Notes: generated from the letters alone by a model not told the origin. Shown: positions 19,414-30,107, counted from the first letter of the stretch. The stretch is DNA of 64,000 nt from Nitzschia sp. pyKryTriq1 (GCA_956465555.1 OY101115.1:3944120-4008119); one strand, 5' to 3'. Program-made: numbers and translations.

Positions 19414-22404
19414 ATGGACAACCCTAGTAGCGATATTGTGTCTGGGTTCGATCGAATCTGTTTTGAGTTTGGCGACGAGGATGCCATTGTACCGGCCCCT
19501 AGACGTGCTGGCACGAGTACTGGCATCGATACTTTTGATGATGATGATGGTGATTCTTCCCCGTCATCATCATCTGGCACCCCGCCAGTATCATATTTCG
19601 AACTCCAGGAATATTCCAAGAATCTAGCCTACCAATTGCGTTGGCGGTTCCGACCGGACTATGTCTTGATGGATTGTAAAAAAATTGCAGGAGCCGAGGC
19701 AGTGGCGACATTGGCGTGTATGCGGATTCGGTGCCCCTTTGTTCCTGTTTCCTGTGAAGACCTTCATCGACCGGGGAGGCTCAATGTGGTGGTCGATCAT
19801 TTGCGGGAAAAGGGAAGGAGCCGGTGGGGGCAAGGAATCCAGAACGATAGTATCGCCGTCGTGGCTATTACTGTTTGTGAGAACGACCTAGATCCGATAC
19901 TGTCCGTCTTCCAGCAGGCAAATGTGCACCAAATTCTCTACTTGGACGAGACAGGAGGGATCCGAGAGCAAGTCCAGGTGCCCGACTATCTACCGGCATC
20001 CATCAAAGCCGATAAATCATTATCTTCTTCTTCTGCCGAAAAAATGAATGATGATCTCATGGTTCTATTTACTTCTGGCACTACTGGTGGAACTCCAAAA
20101 GCAGTAGTGGGATCCCATGCCGCGACGTTGCGTCGGATCCAGTGGTTTCACCAGAATTTCGAGTCCAGCCCTCGTGTCATTCGCAAAACAGCTCTTACCT
20201 TTGTGGATGGAATCACCGAGCTATGGTGCACTCTGCTCGACCGTAATTCAATGTTGGTGACGATACCGCCCATGACTCTCCAAGCCGAAGGATTAGCAGC
20301 GATACTACGTGCCAAACCAACCCAGCTCTTGCTCCTGCCAAGTCAGCTAGGGCAACTATTATTGCTCCCCAAATGTGAGACGTTGCAGAGGATTATCATT
20401 TCTGGGGAGCAAGCTTCAAGAGTGTCAGTGGAACGGGTGTACTCTCAGTATCCCAATATTCAGCTCATCAATTTGTACGGACAAACGGAGACGTCGGGAG
20501 ATGTTCTTTGTGCCGTTCTATCCGACATGGACGACTCGACTGCGTTTCAGGACGATACTGTGGCGGTAGGAAAGCCTATTGCCGATACCATTGTACGCAT
20601 CAATAATCACCAGGAGCTCATCATTTCGGGTTCACAACTTTCCAATGGATATTTGGGTCAGCAGGCTTTTGAATCGTTTGCCACTGGCGATCTAGGTTTT
20701 TACAAGGACGGCAACTACTACGTTAAGGGCCGAATCGACGATGTTGTCAAGTTGCATGGGATTTGGACGTGTCCGATGGAAATTGAAACAGCCTTTTGCC
20801 GCCTGTACCAAACCCAGGAGGCACTTGCCTGCTTTTTCCAGGACGAAGCATACCTTTTATGTCCCGATCACAATGTGTGTGACCTGTTTTCTCGCGAAGA
20901 CATGTACCGCCGAGGGAAGCTCCCTTGGAATCTCATCCCTAAGCTCGTTTTTTGCCACAACATCCCCATCAGCCAAAGCTCGGGAGCTGGAAAGGCCAGT
21001 CGCAAGGAGGCTGAAAAGATTGTCGAGCAATTAGTATTGAACTCCTCGCAGCCAGAGTCAATCACAGCACCCAAACCAACTTTGTTGTCAATACTGTGCC
21101 AGACGTTGAATCTACTAGAGAACGAATTTGACAAGCAAAAATCGTTTGTCGAATTGGGTGGAAATAGTGCCAAGGCGATAACGGCCTTGTACCATCTGCG
21201 TCTAGCTTTCTCGAGTGCGACTCATTTGACTGCGGTGGATCTTCTAACTGTTGAGGCTATCAACGATCTTGAGCTGATTCTTACTGGGAAGCAAGAAGTT
21301 TCACGAAAGAAACCAAGGACAACTACTGATACGGCCGCCGACACAATCGAATTTGTCCCCAGACCAGCAATGCGGCATTCGGACAGACACGTTTCGCTGG
21401 ATTTCATGGCGTGCGTGGATTCGAAGCCACTTATCCATGATGGTTCGATTTATGCTGCATGCCAAGGGGGCGTCATTTTAAAGTTCTCCCCGAGTGGAAG
21501 TGTCGAAGCTTCTCGGCAGTTAACTGGATGGATGATTCAAGCAGATCTTGTGTCAACAACGGACTTTCTAATCGTGTGTGCGTACAAGCGAAATCTTGAC
21601 GCTGGTTTAGTCATGGCATTTTCTCTGGATTTGAAAGATGAACAATGGAAAGTGGAACTTGAACTTCCCGTTAAGGCAACTCCTCTGCTTGTGGACACTT
21701 CGACGCTTTGGGTTACCATGGGCAGCAAACAAAATACAAGCGTTTGTCGTATATCAGTCAAGACAGGTACGGTCTGCGGTACAAGGATTCACCTTCCCTT
21801 TCCATCCATGTCAAAACCAGTATCAAGTAACCATAACATCTTTTACGGATGTTCGTCGTGGGAAGGTGGACTCTTTATCGTGGGTATCAATGACAAGGTC
21901 ACGCACTTGTTTGAAGGGGAAGTTGGGCCAGTGAACGGCCGGGACCTAATCAGCAAACCAGATGGCAACATACTTGTATCTGACGGCTACGGAGCACTCC
22001 ACAGCATCAATGCCCACCAGATAGTTATCAAGACGATGCGGCTTTCCTCCACACCGCTAACTACGCCGCTTATTCGAGATGATGGGAGTATCGTGGTTGG
22101 CTCGACTGACGGGTATTTGTATGCCGTCAACATGGAGACAGAGACAGTATTGTGGAAGTGTGAATGTGGGGCATCTATTCTTGGAAGACCTGTTTTGTCC
22201 CCAAATAATGATGGCACTTTGTCAGTTCGAACAACAGCTGGACACCTCATAATAGTCGATCCCGCCGGGAACATTAAATGGAAACAGCGCATGGCCGAGG
22301 GCGAGATTTGGGGAGATGCTGAGGTGTATTCTGGAATCTCAGGGGATTTCTTGGTGTTCGGTGCCCGTGACGCTAGAGTTCATATAATAGCGAAACCTTT
22401 CTAG
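19414..22404 (+). CDS. AASDH: AASDH/ACSF4-like: adenylation, carrier and propeller domains
   Basis: A single-exon protein of 996 residues. The adenylate-forming domain spans about 20-530: ATP loop LFTSGTTGGTPKA (218-230), LINLYGQTETSG, and FATGDLGFYKDG followed by KGRIDDVVKLHG. A phosphopantetheine carrier domain follows; in FVELGGNSAKAI the attachment serine is S585. From about 650 to the end are PQQ/beta-propeller repeats (DDGSIVVGSTDGYLYAVN, VLWKCECG, NIKWKQ). This order is that of animal AASDH (ACSF4), the beta-alanine-activating enzyme, about 1100 residues in human. The family is thought to activate beta-alanine on its carrier domain; the final acceptor is not settled. The second conserved residue of the usual GGDS motif is N here, a common variant. 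Confidence 0.88.
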   Translation: MDNPSSDIVSGFDRICFEFGDEDAIVPAPRRAGTSTGIDTFDDDDGDSSPSSSSGTPPVSYFELQEYSKNLAYQLRWRFRPDYVLMDCKKIAGAEAVATLACMRIRCPFVPVSCEDLHRPGRLNVVVDHLREKGRSRWGQGIQNDSIAVVAITVCENDLDPILSVFQQANVHQILYLDETGGIREQVQVPDYLPASIKADKSLSSSSAEKMNDDLMVLFTSGTTGGTPKAVVGSHAATLRRIQWFHQNFESSPRVIRKTALTFVDGITELWCTLLDRNSMLVTIPPMTLQAEGLAAILRAKPTQLLLLPSQLGQLLLLPKCETLQRIIISGEQASRVSVERVYSQYPNIQLINLYGQTETSGDVLCAVLSDMDDSTAFQDDTVAVGKPIADTIVRINNHQELIISGSQLSNGYLGQQAFESFATGDLGFYKDGNYYVKGRIDDVVKLHGIWTCPMEIETAFCRLYQTQEALACFFQDEAYLLCPDHNVCDLFSREDMYRRGKLPWNLIPKLVFCHNIPISQSSGAGKASRKEAEKIVEQLVLNSSQPESITAPKPTLLSILCQTLNLLENEFDKQKSFVELGGNSAKAITALYHLRLAFSSATHLTAVDLLTVEAINDLELILTGKQEVSRKKPRTTTDTAADTIEFVPRPAMRHSDRHVSLDFMACVDSKPLIHDGSIYAACQGGVILKFSPSGSVEASRQLTGWMIQADLVSTTDFLIVCAYKRNLDAGLVMAFSLDLKDEQWKVELELPVKATPLLVDTSTLWVTMGSKQNTSVCRISVKTGTVCGTRIHLPFPSMSKPVSSNHNIFYGCSSWEGGLFIVGINDKVTHLFEGEVGPVNGRDLISKPDGNILVSDGYGALHSINAHQIVIKTMRLSSTPLTTPLIRDDGSIVVGSTDGYLYAVNMETETVLWKCECGASILGRPVLSPNNDGTLSVRTTAGHLIIVDPAGNIKWKQRMAEGEIWGDAEVYSGISGDFLVFGARDARVHIIAKPF

Positions 22405-22859
22405 AGAGTAGCAGAAAACAAAGTTGCTTCTTTTGTGCTACTATGGATCGTTTTAATGCAGCTATACGTATTACGAAGTCTACTCTGCTTTCGTAATAGT
22501 CTTCTCACTCCGTCCTCTGGTCGCCCGAACTGTACATTATGTACTCGTATCTTTTTGACGACGACGACGACTCGGGACTCGGACGACCGGGTTCTGGGGG
22601 ACCACTATTTTCAGGGGTTCTCCTTTTTGCGTTGCATTCTTATCTTTCCCTATTTTCGCCCCCCCCCCTCTTTTTGCAATCCATCCTTGCTTCTTGCTTT
22701 ATTCTTTTGCGCTTTGCGACCATGGTGGCATGACGCATGACGAAGAATGATGACAGAGAACAGAGAAACGAGGGACACGGGACACAGGCTGCACTGGCAC
22801 CGTATTATACTCAACAGACGTGGAATTGAAGGAACGATTACAAAGCGCCTTCCTGAGTT
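22405..22859. other. intergenic, no gene recognised
   Basis: Contains GACGACGACGACTCGGGACTCGGACGACC-like GAC-rich sequence near 22557 and a C-run at 22663-22671. No coding signal. Confidence 0.4.
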
Positions 22860-23672
22860 ATGATGATTCACCCACTTCATTTGTCCAGGCCCTGTACATC
22901 CAAGTTGGTTGCCGCTTCCAAGCTGTCGTGGCGGCGGCGACAGCGTCTTGATGTTATTGCCGTCGAGAAGCCCATCCAGCATTCTCGTCTCTTCTCTGCT
23001 ACAACCACGCCGAAGCGATCCACAGAATCATCATCATCGAAGCGCGGCCACGATAAAGAGTCGCTTCTCCAGCTGTATCAACGCGATGGGGACAGAATGA
23101 GGATGCCACGAGCAGCCTTGGGCATGTCGGCACTCAATACAACCTATTGGCTTTGGTACTCTTTAGACTTTATACCAGCAGTGAATGCCTCACCGTTGCA
23201 TGATTTGCACATCGATCCAAAGCTTGGATGGGGTGCCCTAGCACTGGGAGTGGTGATCAATGGTTTGACGGCCCTATATCCATCTTTGTTGGTATCACGG
23301 CTGAACTATGACCCCGGACAGAACCAACTTTTGGTTTATCGGCATAGTTTCCCTCTACTGAGTCCATCCACCCAAAGCACCAGCTATGCGTTGGGTGAAG
23401 TCAGCATTGCTCATTCCGACTCGAACTTGAAAAAGATTCTAGGGGATTACAAAGGGGACTGGAGGAAATACAAAGGCCATTTGGCTTTGAAACGGAAGAA
23501 CCATACTCTTCCCTTGCTAATGGAGATTCAAAATGGACGAGAAGAAGTCAAGGACGGAGAAATGTTACTACAGGTCCTATTACGGCCAAAGGCGTTGTCG
23601 TCAACAATAAGCGAGAGGCGAAAGTCAAATAATGCAAAGAGTGGTGCCAAAGGAAAACGATCGAGAAAGTAA
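22860..23672 (+). CDS. TMEM223-like mitochondrial membrane protein
   Basis: A 270-residue protein. The first about 65 residues are rich in Arg, Ser and Thr with few acids, as in a mitochondrial presequence. LLQLYQRDGDRMRMPRAALG then leads into a hydrophobic segment (NTTYWLWYSLDFIPAV) and a second one (GWGALALGVVINGLTALYPSLLV), followed by a soluble part with LVYRHSFPLL and HLALKRKNHTLPLLMEI. The pattern of an 'xLYxxDxxRF' start, two membrane spans and a beta-rich tail resembles TMEM223, a human inner-membrane protein linked to COX1 biogenesis. The match is by pattern only. The tail is basic (KGKRSRK). Confidence 0.6.
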   Translation: MMIHPLHLSRPCTSKLVAASKLSWRRRQRLDVIAVEKPIQHSRLFSATTTPKRSTESSSSKRGHDKESLLQLYQRDGDRMRMPRAALGMSALNTTYWLWYSLDFIPAVNASPLHDLHIDPKLGWGALALGVVINGLTALYPSLLVSRLNYDPGQNQLLVYRHSFPLLSPSTQSTSYALGEVSIAHSDSNLKKILGDYKGDWRKYKGHLALKRKNHTLPLLMEIQNGREEVKDGEMLLQVLLRPKALSSTISERRKSNNAKSGAKGKRSRK

Positions 23673-24277
23673 GAGAAAATAAATTGTTACAGGCCGTTGA
23701 TGATTCGACGATACAGAATTCGGAAAGGTCTCTGTACATGACACATGACGAATATCTCTAACTAGAGACTACGTCATAGAGCTACTAGCATCTGGGGTAT
23801 CAGTATCTCTAGTAGCGTAGAGAGAGTACTCGCGTACCAGGTACCGGTACTGTAGCTCTCTCTCTCTCTCTCTGCTCTACTCTACTAGAGTACTGTAGTA
23901 GTACGAGTTTTTCATCGAAACATACGGCGGTTCGAACTGTGCACATCGAAATTTAGTAGGTGGTCGTACAAGTCGAATTCAAGTCGCCAGGCTGCGGACG
24001 TGCCTTCCAGGGCCGTTTCCGAGCGTGAGAGACGACTCGTTTGACTTCCACCCGCGATCCCCGGTCCATGCCCCGATCATCCCCGTTGATGATCGATTTT
24101 TTGATGCGTTATTTTGTGAGCGAGGCGCGCGAGTTGCGATGATACGAGTACATACAGTACAGATATATTCCTCATCTTGATCCACCTTCCATCTTTGCGC
24201 TAGATTGGATCATATTTCATATAACATACCTTCAGGAAGACCAGTACCGGTGGCCTTTTCTCAAGACTTCTTCCATC
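23673..24277. other. intergenic with (CT)n tract and GTAC palindromes
   Basis: Has a (CT)n run at about 23856-23875, ACCAGGTACCGGTAC at about 23837-23851, and TCTAGTAGA-type short palindromes. No gene recognised. Confidence 0.4.
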
Positions 24278-25222
24278 ATGATCTTGCGGCGTTTCTTTCC
24301 TTCCTCCTCCAGCGCGAGTGCGGAGCCCGCGAACACCATGAAGCGATGGTGGCGGTTCCAACAGACCATGAACAAGAAACGCTGGTTCGAGATGGATCGT
24401 GAACGGAACGGTCCGATATCGTTATGGGACTTCTCGCGCTTGGAGGATGCCCAGGATGCAGCGTGGGTCGACGAGACAGCGAAACGGGGTGGTTGGCGTA
24501 TTTCGGACGATTCAGTGATTGGAGGATATTCTCGAGCCACTCTGCAACTGGTACAAACACCAGCAGATTACCAATGTCTTCTTCGGGGAGAGCCTTCGTT
24601 GTCCATGGTGGACCCTTCAAGAATACAAGAACTGTCAACTCCTCTAGTAGATGAAGAGGCCGGCGATAGAGAACAAGACGATGTGCCCTTCGTTCCCTTT
24701 ATTCGGTGGGAGGGAGCACTTGATACCCGTATCAATCCTAGCAAAGAAAGCAATCTGGAGGAGTCAGGAAAGAATATTCAAAGGTCGGGATTTTGCGCCA
24801 TTCGATCATCGGAATATCCTTTTGGTGGGGTCGATCTGGGAGGACGATACAATGGACTAGAAATCACGTGTCGATCCGATGGTAGACCATATTCTGTTAA
24901 CATGAAAGTTGAGAGTTTCATCCAAGACGACATGTTTCAATGTTTCATCAGTATTCCACCGACGATCGATGAGGAATCCTCTGAAGAGAAAGACAAAATA
25001 ACGGGCGGACGCTTCGATCAGGTGGTCCTGTTATTTCGACACTTCATAGTCACATCAGGAGGCAGACTGCGAACCAATCAACGTGTTCTGGATAATGCTA
25101 TCAAGATTCAATCAATAGGGTTTACGCTGATGGATGGAGTGGATGGAGACTTTCGATTCGATTTGGCGAGGATTCGGGCGGTCAACTACGACGAAACAGG
25201 TGTCATCGGAGAAGTAGATTAG
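24278..25222 (+). CDS. CIA30/NDUFAF1-like complex I assembly factor
   Basis: A 314-residue protein. The start (MILRRFFPSSSSASAEP) looks like a mitochondrial presequence. The CIA30 domain begins at about residue 45 with ISLWDFSRLED, then WRISDDSVIGGYSRATL (family: W..xDxxxGGxS), RWEGALDTR, SGFCAIRSSEYPFGGVDLGGRYNGLEITCRSDGRPYSVN-like beta strands, and ends FTLMDGVDGDFRFDLARIRAVN. NDUFAF1/CIA30 helps assemble the membrane arm of respiratory complex I in mitochondria. A long acidic insertion sits in the middle. The window contains a second CIA30 protein with a different leader (61272-62139). Single exon. Confidence 0.83.
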   Translation: MILRRFFPSSSSASAEPANTMKRWWRFQQTMNKKRWFEMDRERNGPISLWDFSRLEDAQDAAWVDETAKRGGWRISDDSVIGGYSRATLQLVQTPADYQCLLRGEPSLSMVDPSRIQELSTPLVDEEAGDREQDDVPFVPFIRWEGALDTRINPSKESNLEESGKNIQRSGFCAIRSSEYPFGGVDLGGRYNGLEITCRSDGRPYSVNMKVESFIQDDMFQCFISIPPTIDEESSEEKDKITGGRFDQVVLLFRHFIVTSGGRLRTNQRVLDNAIKIQSIGFTLMDGVDGDFRFDLARIRAVNYDETGVIGEVD

Positions 25223-25252
25223 ATTAGATTACGATCAAGGGACGTGTTAGAG

Positions 25253-28200
25253 CTATTTCTTTGGCAAGACAAGTTTTGATTCCAGCATAAAGCTCAAGTC
25301 AGGGATCTTGCGAAGCAACTCCTTGACCGAAGCAGATTGCGCTTGCTGCGAAACATCCACTTTACTTTCTAGAATAGGAAATTGCAAATCTGTCGCCCCA
25401 TTTAAGGACGGCCCTGTGGTTTGCGATCTTCTCTTGGATTTGGGCGAAGAAGCTTCCAACGGGTTTTCTTCTCCGGTTGGTAGCTGGATGGGTAAGACAT
25501 CAGGCACATGCAAAGTTACAAGCGACACCCGTCGACCACGTCGCTGCCTTTCCATCTCCTCCTCCGAAGTCGGTAATCCAGCAGTAGGAAAGTCGAACTG
25601 CGCAAAAGAGCCTCGCCCATCCTCTTCAATAATTCGCTTCAAGGCGGATGTTGTAGATTCGGTGGTTCCACCGTTAATACTATTCAACCATCGCACCAAT
25701 GACACCGACCCAGAAAGCACTTCACCGTCGTCCTTGGTTTCGCCAAGTTGCTGTAACATAAGTGGAACGAAAGGGTATTGAGTCAGTCCCGGTCAAAGGT
25801 CCGCTATCTCCAACAGTCAATCAAAAGCAACTCACCAAAAAATCACTCAATGAATCTTTTGACGTGATGGGTCCATCCGTCGCCTCAATTGCGGCAAATG
25901 TGTATTTGCTTTGCAAACGAGCCAACAGGTTTCGCGCTACTTCCAAGTCCTGACCACCGAGCTGAGTTTCCATAGCGGGTGCCTTGGAGATTCGTTGCGA
26001 AGGTGCCGCATCGAAGTCTCCAAAATCATCGCCATCCTGTGGCGGTACTGGTAAAACTTCTGGCTGCGAAGGTGCTGCTGCCGTATCAAAGTCTCCAAAA
26101 TCATCATCATCGTCGGATGCGAGTGTAGCTTCTGGCTGCGGAGGTGCGTCACCAAAGTCTCCAAAATCGTCATCATCATTGGACGGCGTAGCTTCTGGTT
26201 GCGAAGGTGCGTCACCGAACTCTCCGAAATCGTCACCGTCGTCATTTGCTGTTTCAGCTTCTTGTTGCGCAGGTGCCGCATCAAAGTCTCCAAAATCGTC
26301 ATCATCATTGGACGGCGTAGCTTCTGGTTGCGAAGGTGCGTCACCGAAGTCTCCGAAATCGTCACCGTCGTCATTTGCTGTTTCAGCTTCTGGTTGCGCA
26401 GGTGCCGCATCAAAGTCTCCAAAATCGTCATCATCATTGGACGGCGTAGCTTCTGGTTGCGAAGGTGCGTCACCGAAGTCTCCGAAATCGTCACCGTCGT
26501 CATTTGCTGCTACAGCTTCTGGTTGCGCAGGTGCCGCATCAAAGTCTCCAAAATCGTCATCATTGGACGGCGTAGCTTCTGGTTGCGAAGGTGCGTCACC
26601 GAACTCTCCGAAATCATCACCGTCCTTTGAGAGCGCAGCAACTCCTGGCTGCGATGATGATACTGCTACTGCTGCATCGAAGGCTCCGAAATCATCATCG
26701 TTAGGTGAGGAAGTTTCCGGTTGCGAAGGTGCCGCATCAAAGTCTCCAAAATCGTCATCATCATCTTTTGATAGCGCAGCTTGTGGCTCCAATTGAGCCG
26801 GGACGTCAACAGCAGAAGAAATTTGTGGTTCGGATGATGCTGCATCAAAGTCTCCAAAGTCGTCTTTATTATTTGACGAATAAGTTTCTGGTGGAGATTT
26901 TGTCGCGCCAAAGTCTCCAAATGCTTCCGCGTTCTCTGACTGAGATGCTGCTGGCTGGGACGGGGCTGCTGCTTCACCAAAATCTCCAAAATAATCAGCG
27001 CTATCGGAAGGTGCAGATTTCATTTCCGCTCTCAATGCTGCGCCAAAGTCCCCAAAGTCATCGCCCTCGTCCGGAGATGTCTCTGGTGGCCCTGGTGCTA
27101 CTGCATCAAAGTCGCCGAAATCATCATCATCGTTTGATAGTATTGCTTCTGGTTGTGGCGGCTGCGCGTTGTCACCTACGTAGGAGGCTTGCGGCTGTGA
27201 TGGTTCTTTTGCCGCACCAAAGGCTCCAAATTCGTCGTTGTCGTCAATGGATTGTGTCAATGTTACGTCCTGTGGCTCATCATTTATTGGCTGGGATGAT
27301 GGTACTCCATCAAAGTCCCTGAAATCATTGTTGTCATTATTTTCTGGCGCACCAGGTTGATCCGACATCAATGTGGCATCCAAATCACCACTGACATTGT
27401 TGCCATCCGCTTGTGGACTGCTACTACTACTACTACTACTACTATGAGTAGGTGGCTGAGGAATTGTTTGCATCTCTGAAGAATCATCATTTTTGGCTGG
27501 ATCTTGGCACTCCTTCTCACCATTAAAAGCTGGATCCGATGGAGCGGCATCAAAGTCTCCAAATTCGTCCTCCCAACTAGACGTAGCGCCAACATCCGTT
27601 TCGGGTATGTCTGTTATCTGCTCCATTGGATCCATATGGTGGTTAACATGATTTGTTGGAGGGGTGGATGCTGATGATTCTTCCTTTGTCGTAGCAGAAA
27701 ATTCACCGCCAAACTCATCCTCGACTGCTGGTGTCTCCTCGGCCACCGGTAGAGGGGACGACGACTCGTCAACGCTAGCTGAAAGCGATGTCATGCTGGG
27801 CACTGTCGTTGCCGAGGTGGGATCTGGCATTATCATTTCTTCGGCTGGGGAGACACCATCTGCCGAATTCGGTGTGACCGCCAACAGATCATCTAGCAAT
27901 CGGCTCGGCGTTCCCGGTGGTAGGTCCACCATGTCTGTCGGTAGATCATCATCGGCCGAATCAAAACTAATGTTTTGCTCCAAGCCTTCAAATGAAATAG
28001 CTTCTTGAACGACTCCTTCTCCTTCGTCGTCCCCAAAGTCCTCGACCGCCCCTGATATTTCTGATACCAGTGACTCGGTCGACAATGCTTGAAGAAGAAC
28101 GTCTCCACTTTCTCCATTTTGATCTACACTGCCCGCCGTACCGGTATGTGTAGCATCATTATCATGCTCGTCGATACTACTCGTATTTGTTTTTCTATTT

Positions 28201-28583
28201 CCAGTCATTGCCACCACGACGTCGTCGTCTGAGGATGAGGCAGGCACTTCCACTTCTTCCTTTTCTTCTTTGTGTGGCGGCCGCCAGGTCTCCACGAGTT
28301 CTTCGCGATGCTGCCTTAGAACGTGCGAAAAATCTTGCACTTTCGGAACCTTCTTTCCCTTTTCTTCCAGTACTTGTTTGCGCTGCTTTCGGAGTTGCTT
28401 GGCAAAGTCGATTTCACCACTGTCACTGAAATCCGCAGAGCTTTCCGAGCGGCAAGAAGAATCGTCCAACAACAAAGCGGCGTCGGTGGCCGAGGGAGCT
28501 GTATCAATTCCATTCAATGAAACTACCGGGACTTCAAACACGGATTCACTCAAATGCTCACTGTCCTCTTCAATGATGTCCAT
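25253..28583 (-). CDS. aftiphilin-like clathrin/AP-1 accessory protein, two exons
   Basis: Exons 28583-25836 and 25750-25253 (minus strand) join in frame through an 85-nt intron (GTGAGT ... TTACAG), giving 1081 residues. Nearly the whole first exon is disordered and acidic, and carries more than twenty DFGDF/EFGDF/DFGAF motifs. FGDF fits the Psi-G-[PDE]-Psi consensus that binds the gamma-adaptin and GGA ear domains. The C-terminus (LLRKIPDLSFMLESKLVLP) resembles the end of animal aftiphilin, a trans-Golgi/endosome clathrin partner. The 'DFGDF in acidic repeats' pattern is observed; the adaptor role is inferred. From about residue 595 to 860 the repeats are near-identical tandem copies (see 25985-26800). 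A coiled segment (FAKQLRKQRKQVLEEKGKK) lies near residue 60. Confidence 0.68.
25985..26800 (-). repeat. 129-bp (43-residue) coding tandem repeat
   Basis: The core copies repeat every 129 bp (for example starting at 26281, 26410 and 26539), each coding two FGDF units separated by a Gln/Pro/Glu/Ala linker. Flanking copies are shorter and more diverged. Length keeps the frame, so copy number can vary without breaking the protein. Confidence 0.85.
27420..27446. repeat. (CTA)n microsatellite, codes poly-Ser
   Basis: About eight ACT/CTA units inside exon 1 of the aftiphilin-like gene, encoding a serine run on the minus strand. Confidence 0.75.
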
Positions 28584-29215
28584 GATACGTACAGTAGTAC
28601 AGGATGAATGCGGCCAGAGATGTACGGGCCTGAGTGACTTTTGTACAATTACGTATTGGCAAACTAGTACCGGTATGATGGCTGTGATATCGTTGTTGCA
28701 ATACTGTAGGAGCTACCGTATGTATCTGGTGAGACGGCAATGATTTCACCGTACTATAGAACTGCCGAGAGACGCTGCGAGTGAATGTGAATCCAAATAG
28801 TACGAGTATAGAAGAGGATTGCTCGTGTGTGGGTGTTACAAGCTACCTGATACCGGTACCGATAGTTGATCCAAAGGATGCGGCAGTGGGTCTTCAATGC
28901 CGTCAGGCGGATGCGATGGTTGCCGGTACGGGTACAAGATGTACTTGTTCATTGTAACGCATATGATCGTGCGTGGATGCGGTGCGCCTCGCTTCTCCGT
29001 CCTCTGCCTACCAGTATGGTACTCGTACAGTAGTCGGTAGAGTACGGTAGACGGTACTGATGGTACCAGGTACCTACCTGTAGTACGTGTACCCCGGTGC
29101 CGGTACAGGAACATCCAAGGATCGAGCGATCACGCGCGCTCCACCTTCCTCCACTGAACTCAAAAGCGCGTTAAATCGAAACCGCGGTGTCTGCTTCTCA
29201 GCGTGGCCTACGGTT
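28584..29215. other. intergenic upstream of aftiphilin-like gene
   Basis: No gene recognised. Several ACCGGTAC/GGTACC words, including GGTACCAGGTACC at about 29062-29074. Open frames here lack protein features. A 5' exon of the following ZNF598-like gene could lie here, but I found none. Confidence 0.4.
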
Positions 29216-29294
29216 CTTGGCCTGGGCCAAGAATTCTTGGCCCAGGCCAAGATATCTTGGCCTGGGCCAAGAATAGGCCAAGAATTCTTGGCCT
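29216..29294. repeat. palindrome array, CTTGGCC-YR-GGCCAAG units
   Basis: A run of 16-bp quasi-palindromes (CTTGGCCTGGGCCAAG and CTTGGCCCAGGCCAAG) joined by AATT, ATAT or AAT. The first 34 bases are a perfect palindrome. A second, longer array is at 31453-31570. The right flank (GGCCTAGAG then C-rich CCCCCCTTCTCTGTG) resembles the reverse complement of the left flank of the second array, so the two are inverted copies of one element. Confidence 0.85.
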
Positions 29295-29338
29295 AGAGCC
29301 CCCCTTCTCTGTGCTTCCCCCCCATTTTTAAAAAAAAT

Positions 29339-29361
29339 CTGTTGGTCATTCGGACCAACAG
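29339..29361. promoter_or_regulatory. strong hairpin CTGTTGGTC / GACCAACAG
   Basis: A perfect 9-bp stem with a 5-base ATTCG loop, just upstream of the ZNF598-like reading frame. It could act in RNA or simply be part of the repeat flank. No function is claimed. Confidence 0.5.
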
Positions 29362-29381
29362 AGCATACGTGCATATCTAAT

Positions 29382-30107
29382 TTGTTACAAGCCCCATCGA
29401 TATCGGCGGTGTCGGCCAAGGCGACGGTCGAAGAAATCAAAGCATCGCTTGGACCAAACAAATTCAAACAGCTCAAACGACTCACCAAAGACTTTGCTGA
29501 AAGTAGTCTCTCCCCTGAGGGCTATGTCGATCAATCCGCAGCCCTGTTCGATCGGGGCTATGCTGAGCCAGACTTTTGGTCCTTCTTACCGTCGCTGTTG
29601 GAATCCTGCCCGAATTCCCAAGCTTCTGAACATGCCCTGCAATACATGAACAGCGTCCGGCGACAACAATTTGCGGAAAAGAAACCGGCGGCCACGCGAC
29701 CCAATCTTGCCGTCGCTGGCACTTCATCATGGGGTGGAAGTGGCCCTGCTATCAGCAGGGTCGCGCAACCCCCCACTGTGAGGTCGTCGCCAGCAACTAG
29801 GACCAACAACTTCCCTGCCATGCCTGCCCGCCTAGCTCCTGCTGTAATGGGTTCCAAGAAGAAGAATGCATGGGGTGGTACCGGAGCCGCTACTGTGGTC
29901 CGACCCAAGGCCTCACCAGGGTCCGTGGCAGTGGCAGCCGCCAATCAAGGCCCACAGGGAGGGAGTGCGACTAAATTCATGGCCAAGCAAAGCAAGCAAC
30001 AGGCGGCGGCCAATCAGAACAACGGCTCTAAATCCAACGGAGGCAACAGTCAAAAGAAAAAGAAACAAAAGGATGAGCTTCGCGCTGTTGCGTTTGGAGG
30101 GAAGTAG
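29382..30107 (+). CDS. partial gene, ZNF598/Hel2 C-terminal-like domain
   Basis: The frame is open from about 29277 but has no ATG until 29646, which lies within the domain, so the true 5' end is missing: either an unseen upstream exon (29391 follows a possible acceptor TTTGTTACAAG) or a truncation. The first 90 residues (LGPNKFKQLKRLTKDFAESS, EGYVDQSAALFDRGYAEPDF, SFLPSLLESCPN) resemble the helical C-terminal segment of the ribosome-collision ubiquitin ligase ZNF598/Hel2. No RING or C2H2 fingers are seen upstream. The rest is low-complexity (Ala, Ser, Asn, Gln) with two Trp-Gly motifs (SSWGGSG, NAWGGTG) and a lysine-rich end (KKKKQKDELRAVAFGGK). It converges with the RPC7 gene. Confidence 0.6.
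   Translation: MLQAPSISAVSAKATVEEIKASLGPNKFKQLKRLTKDFAESSLSPEGYVDQSAALFDRGYAEPDFWSFLPSLLESCPNSQASEHALQYMNSVRRQQFAEKKPAATRPNLAVAGTSSWGGSGPAISRVAQPPTVRSSPATRTNNFPAMPARLAPAVMGSKKKNAWGGTGAATVVRPKASPGSVAVAAANQGPQGGSATKFMAKQSKQQAAANQNNGSKSNGGNSQKKKKQKDELRAVAFGGK

Noticed and set aside
25984-26796. Plus-strand 270-codon frame of Ser-Pro-Lys-rich repeats
   Set aside because: It is the antisense reading of the FGDF repeat region; the repeat length of 129 bp keeps all frames open.
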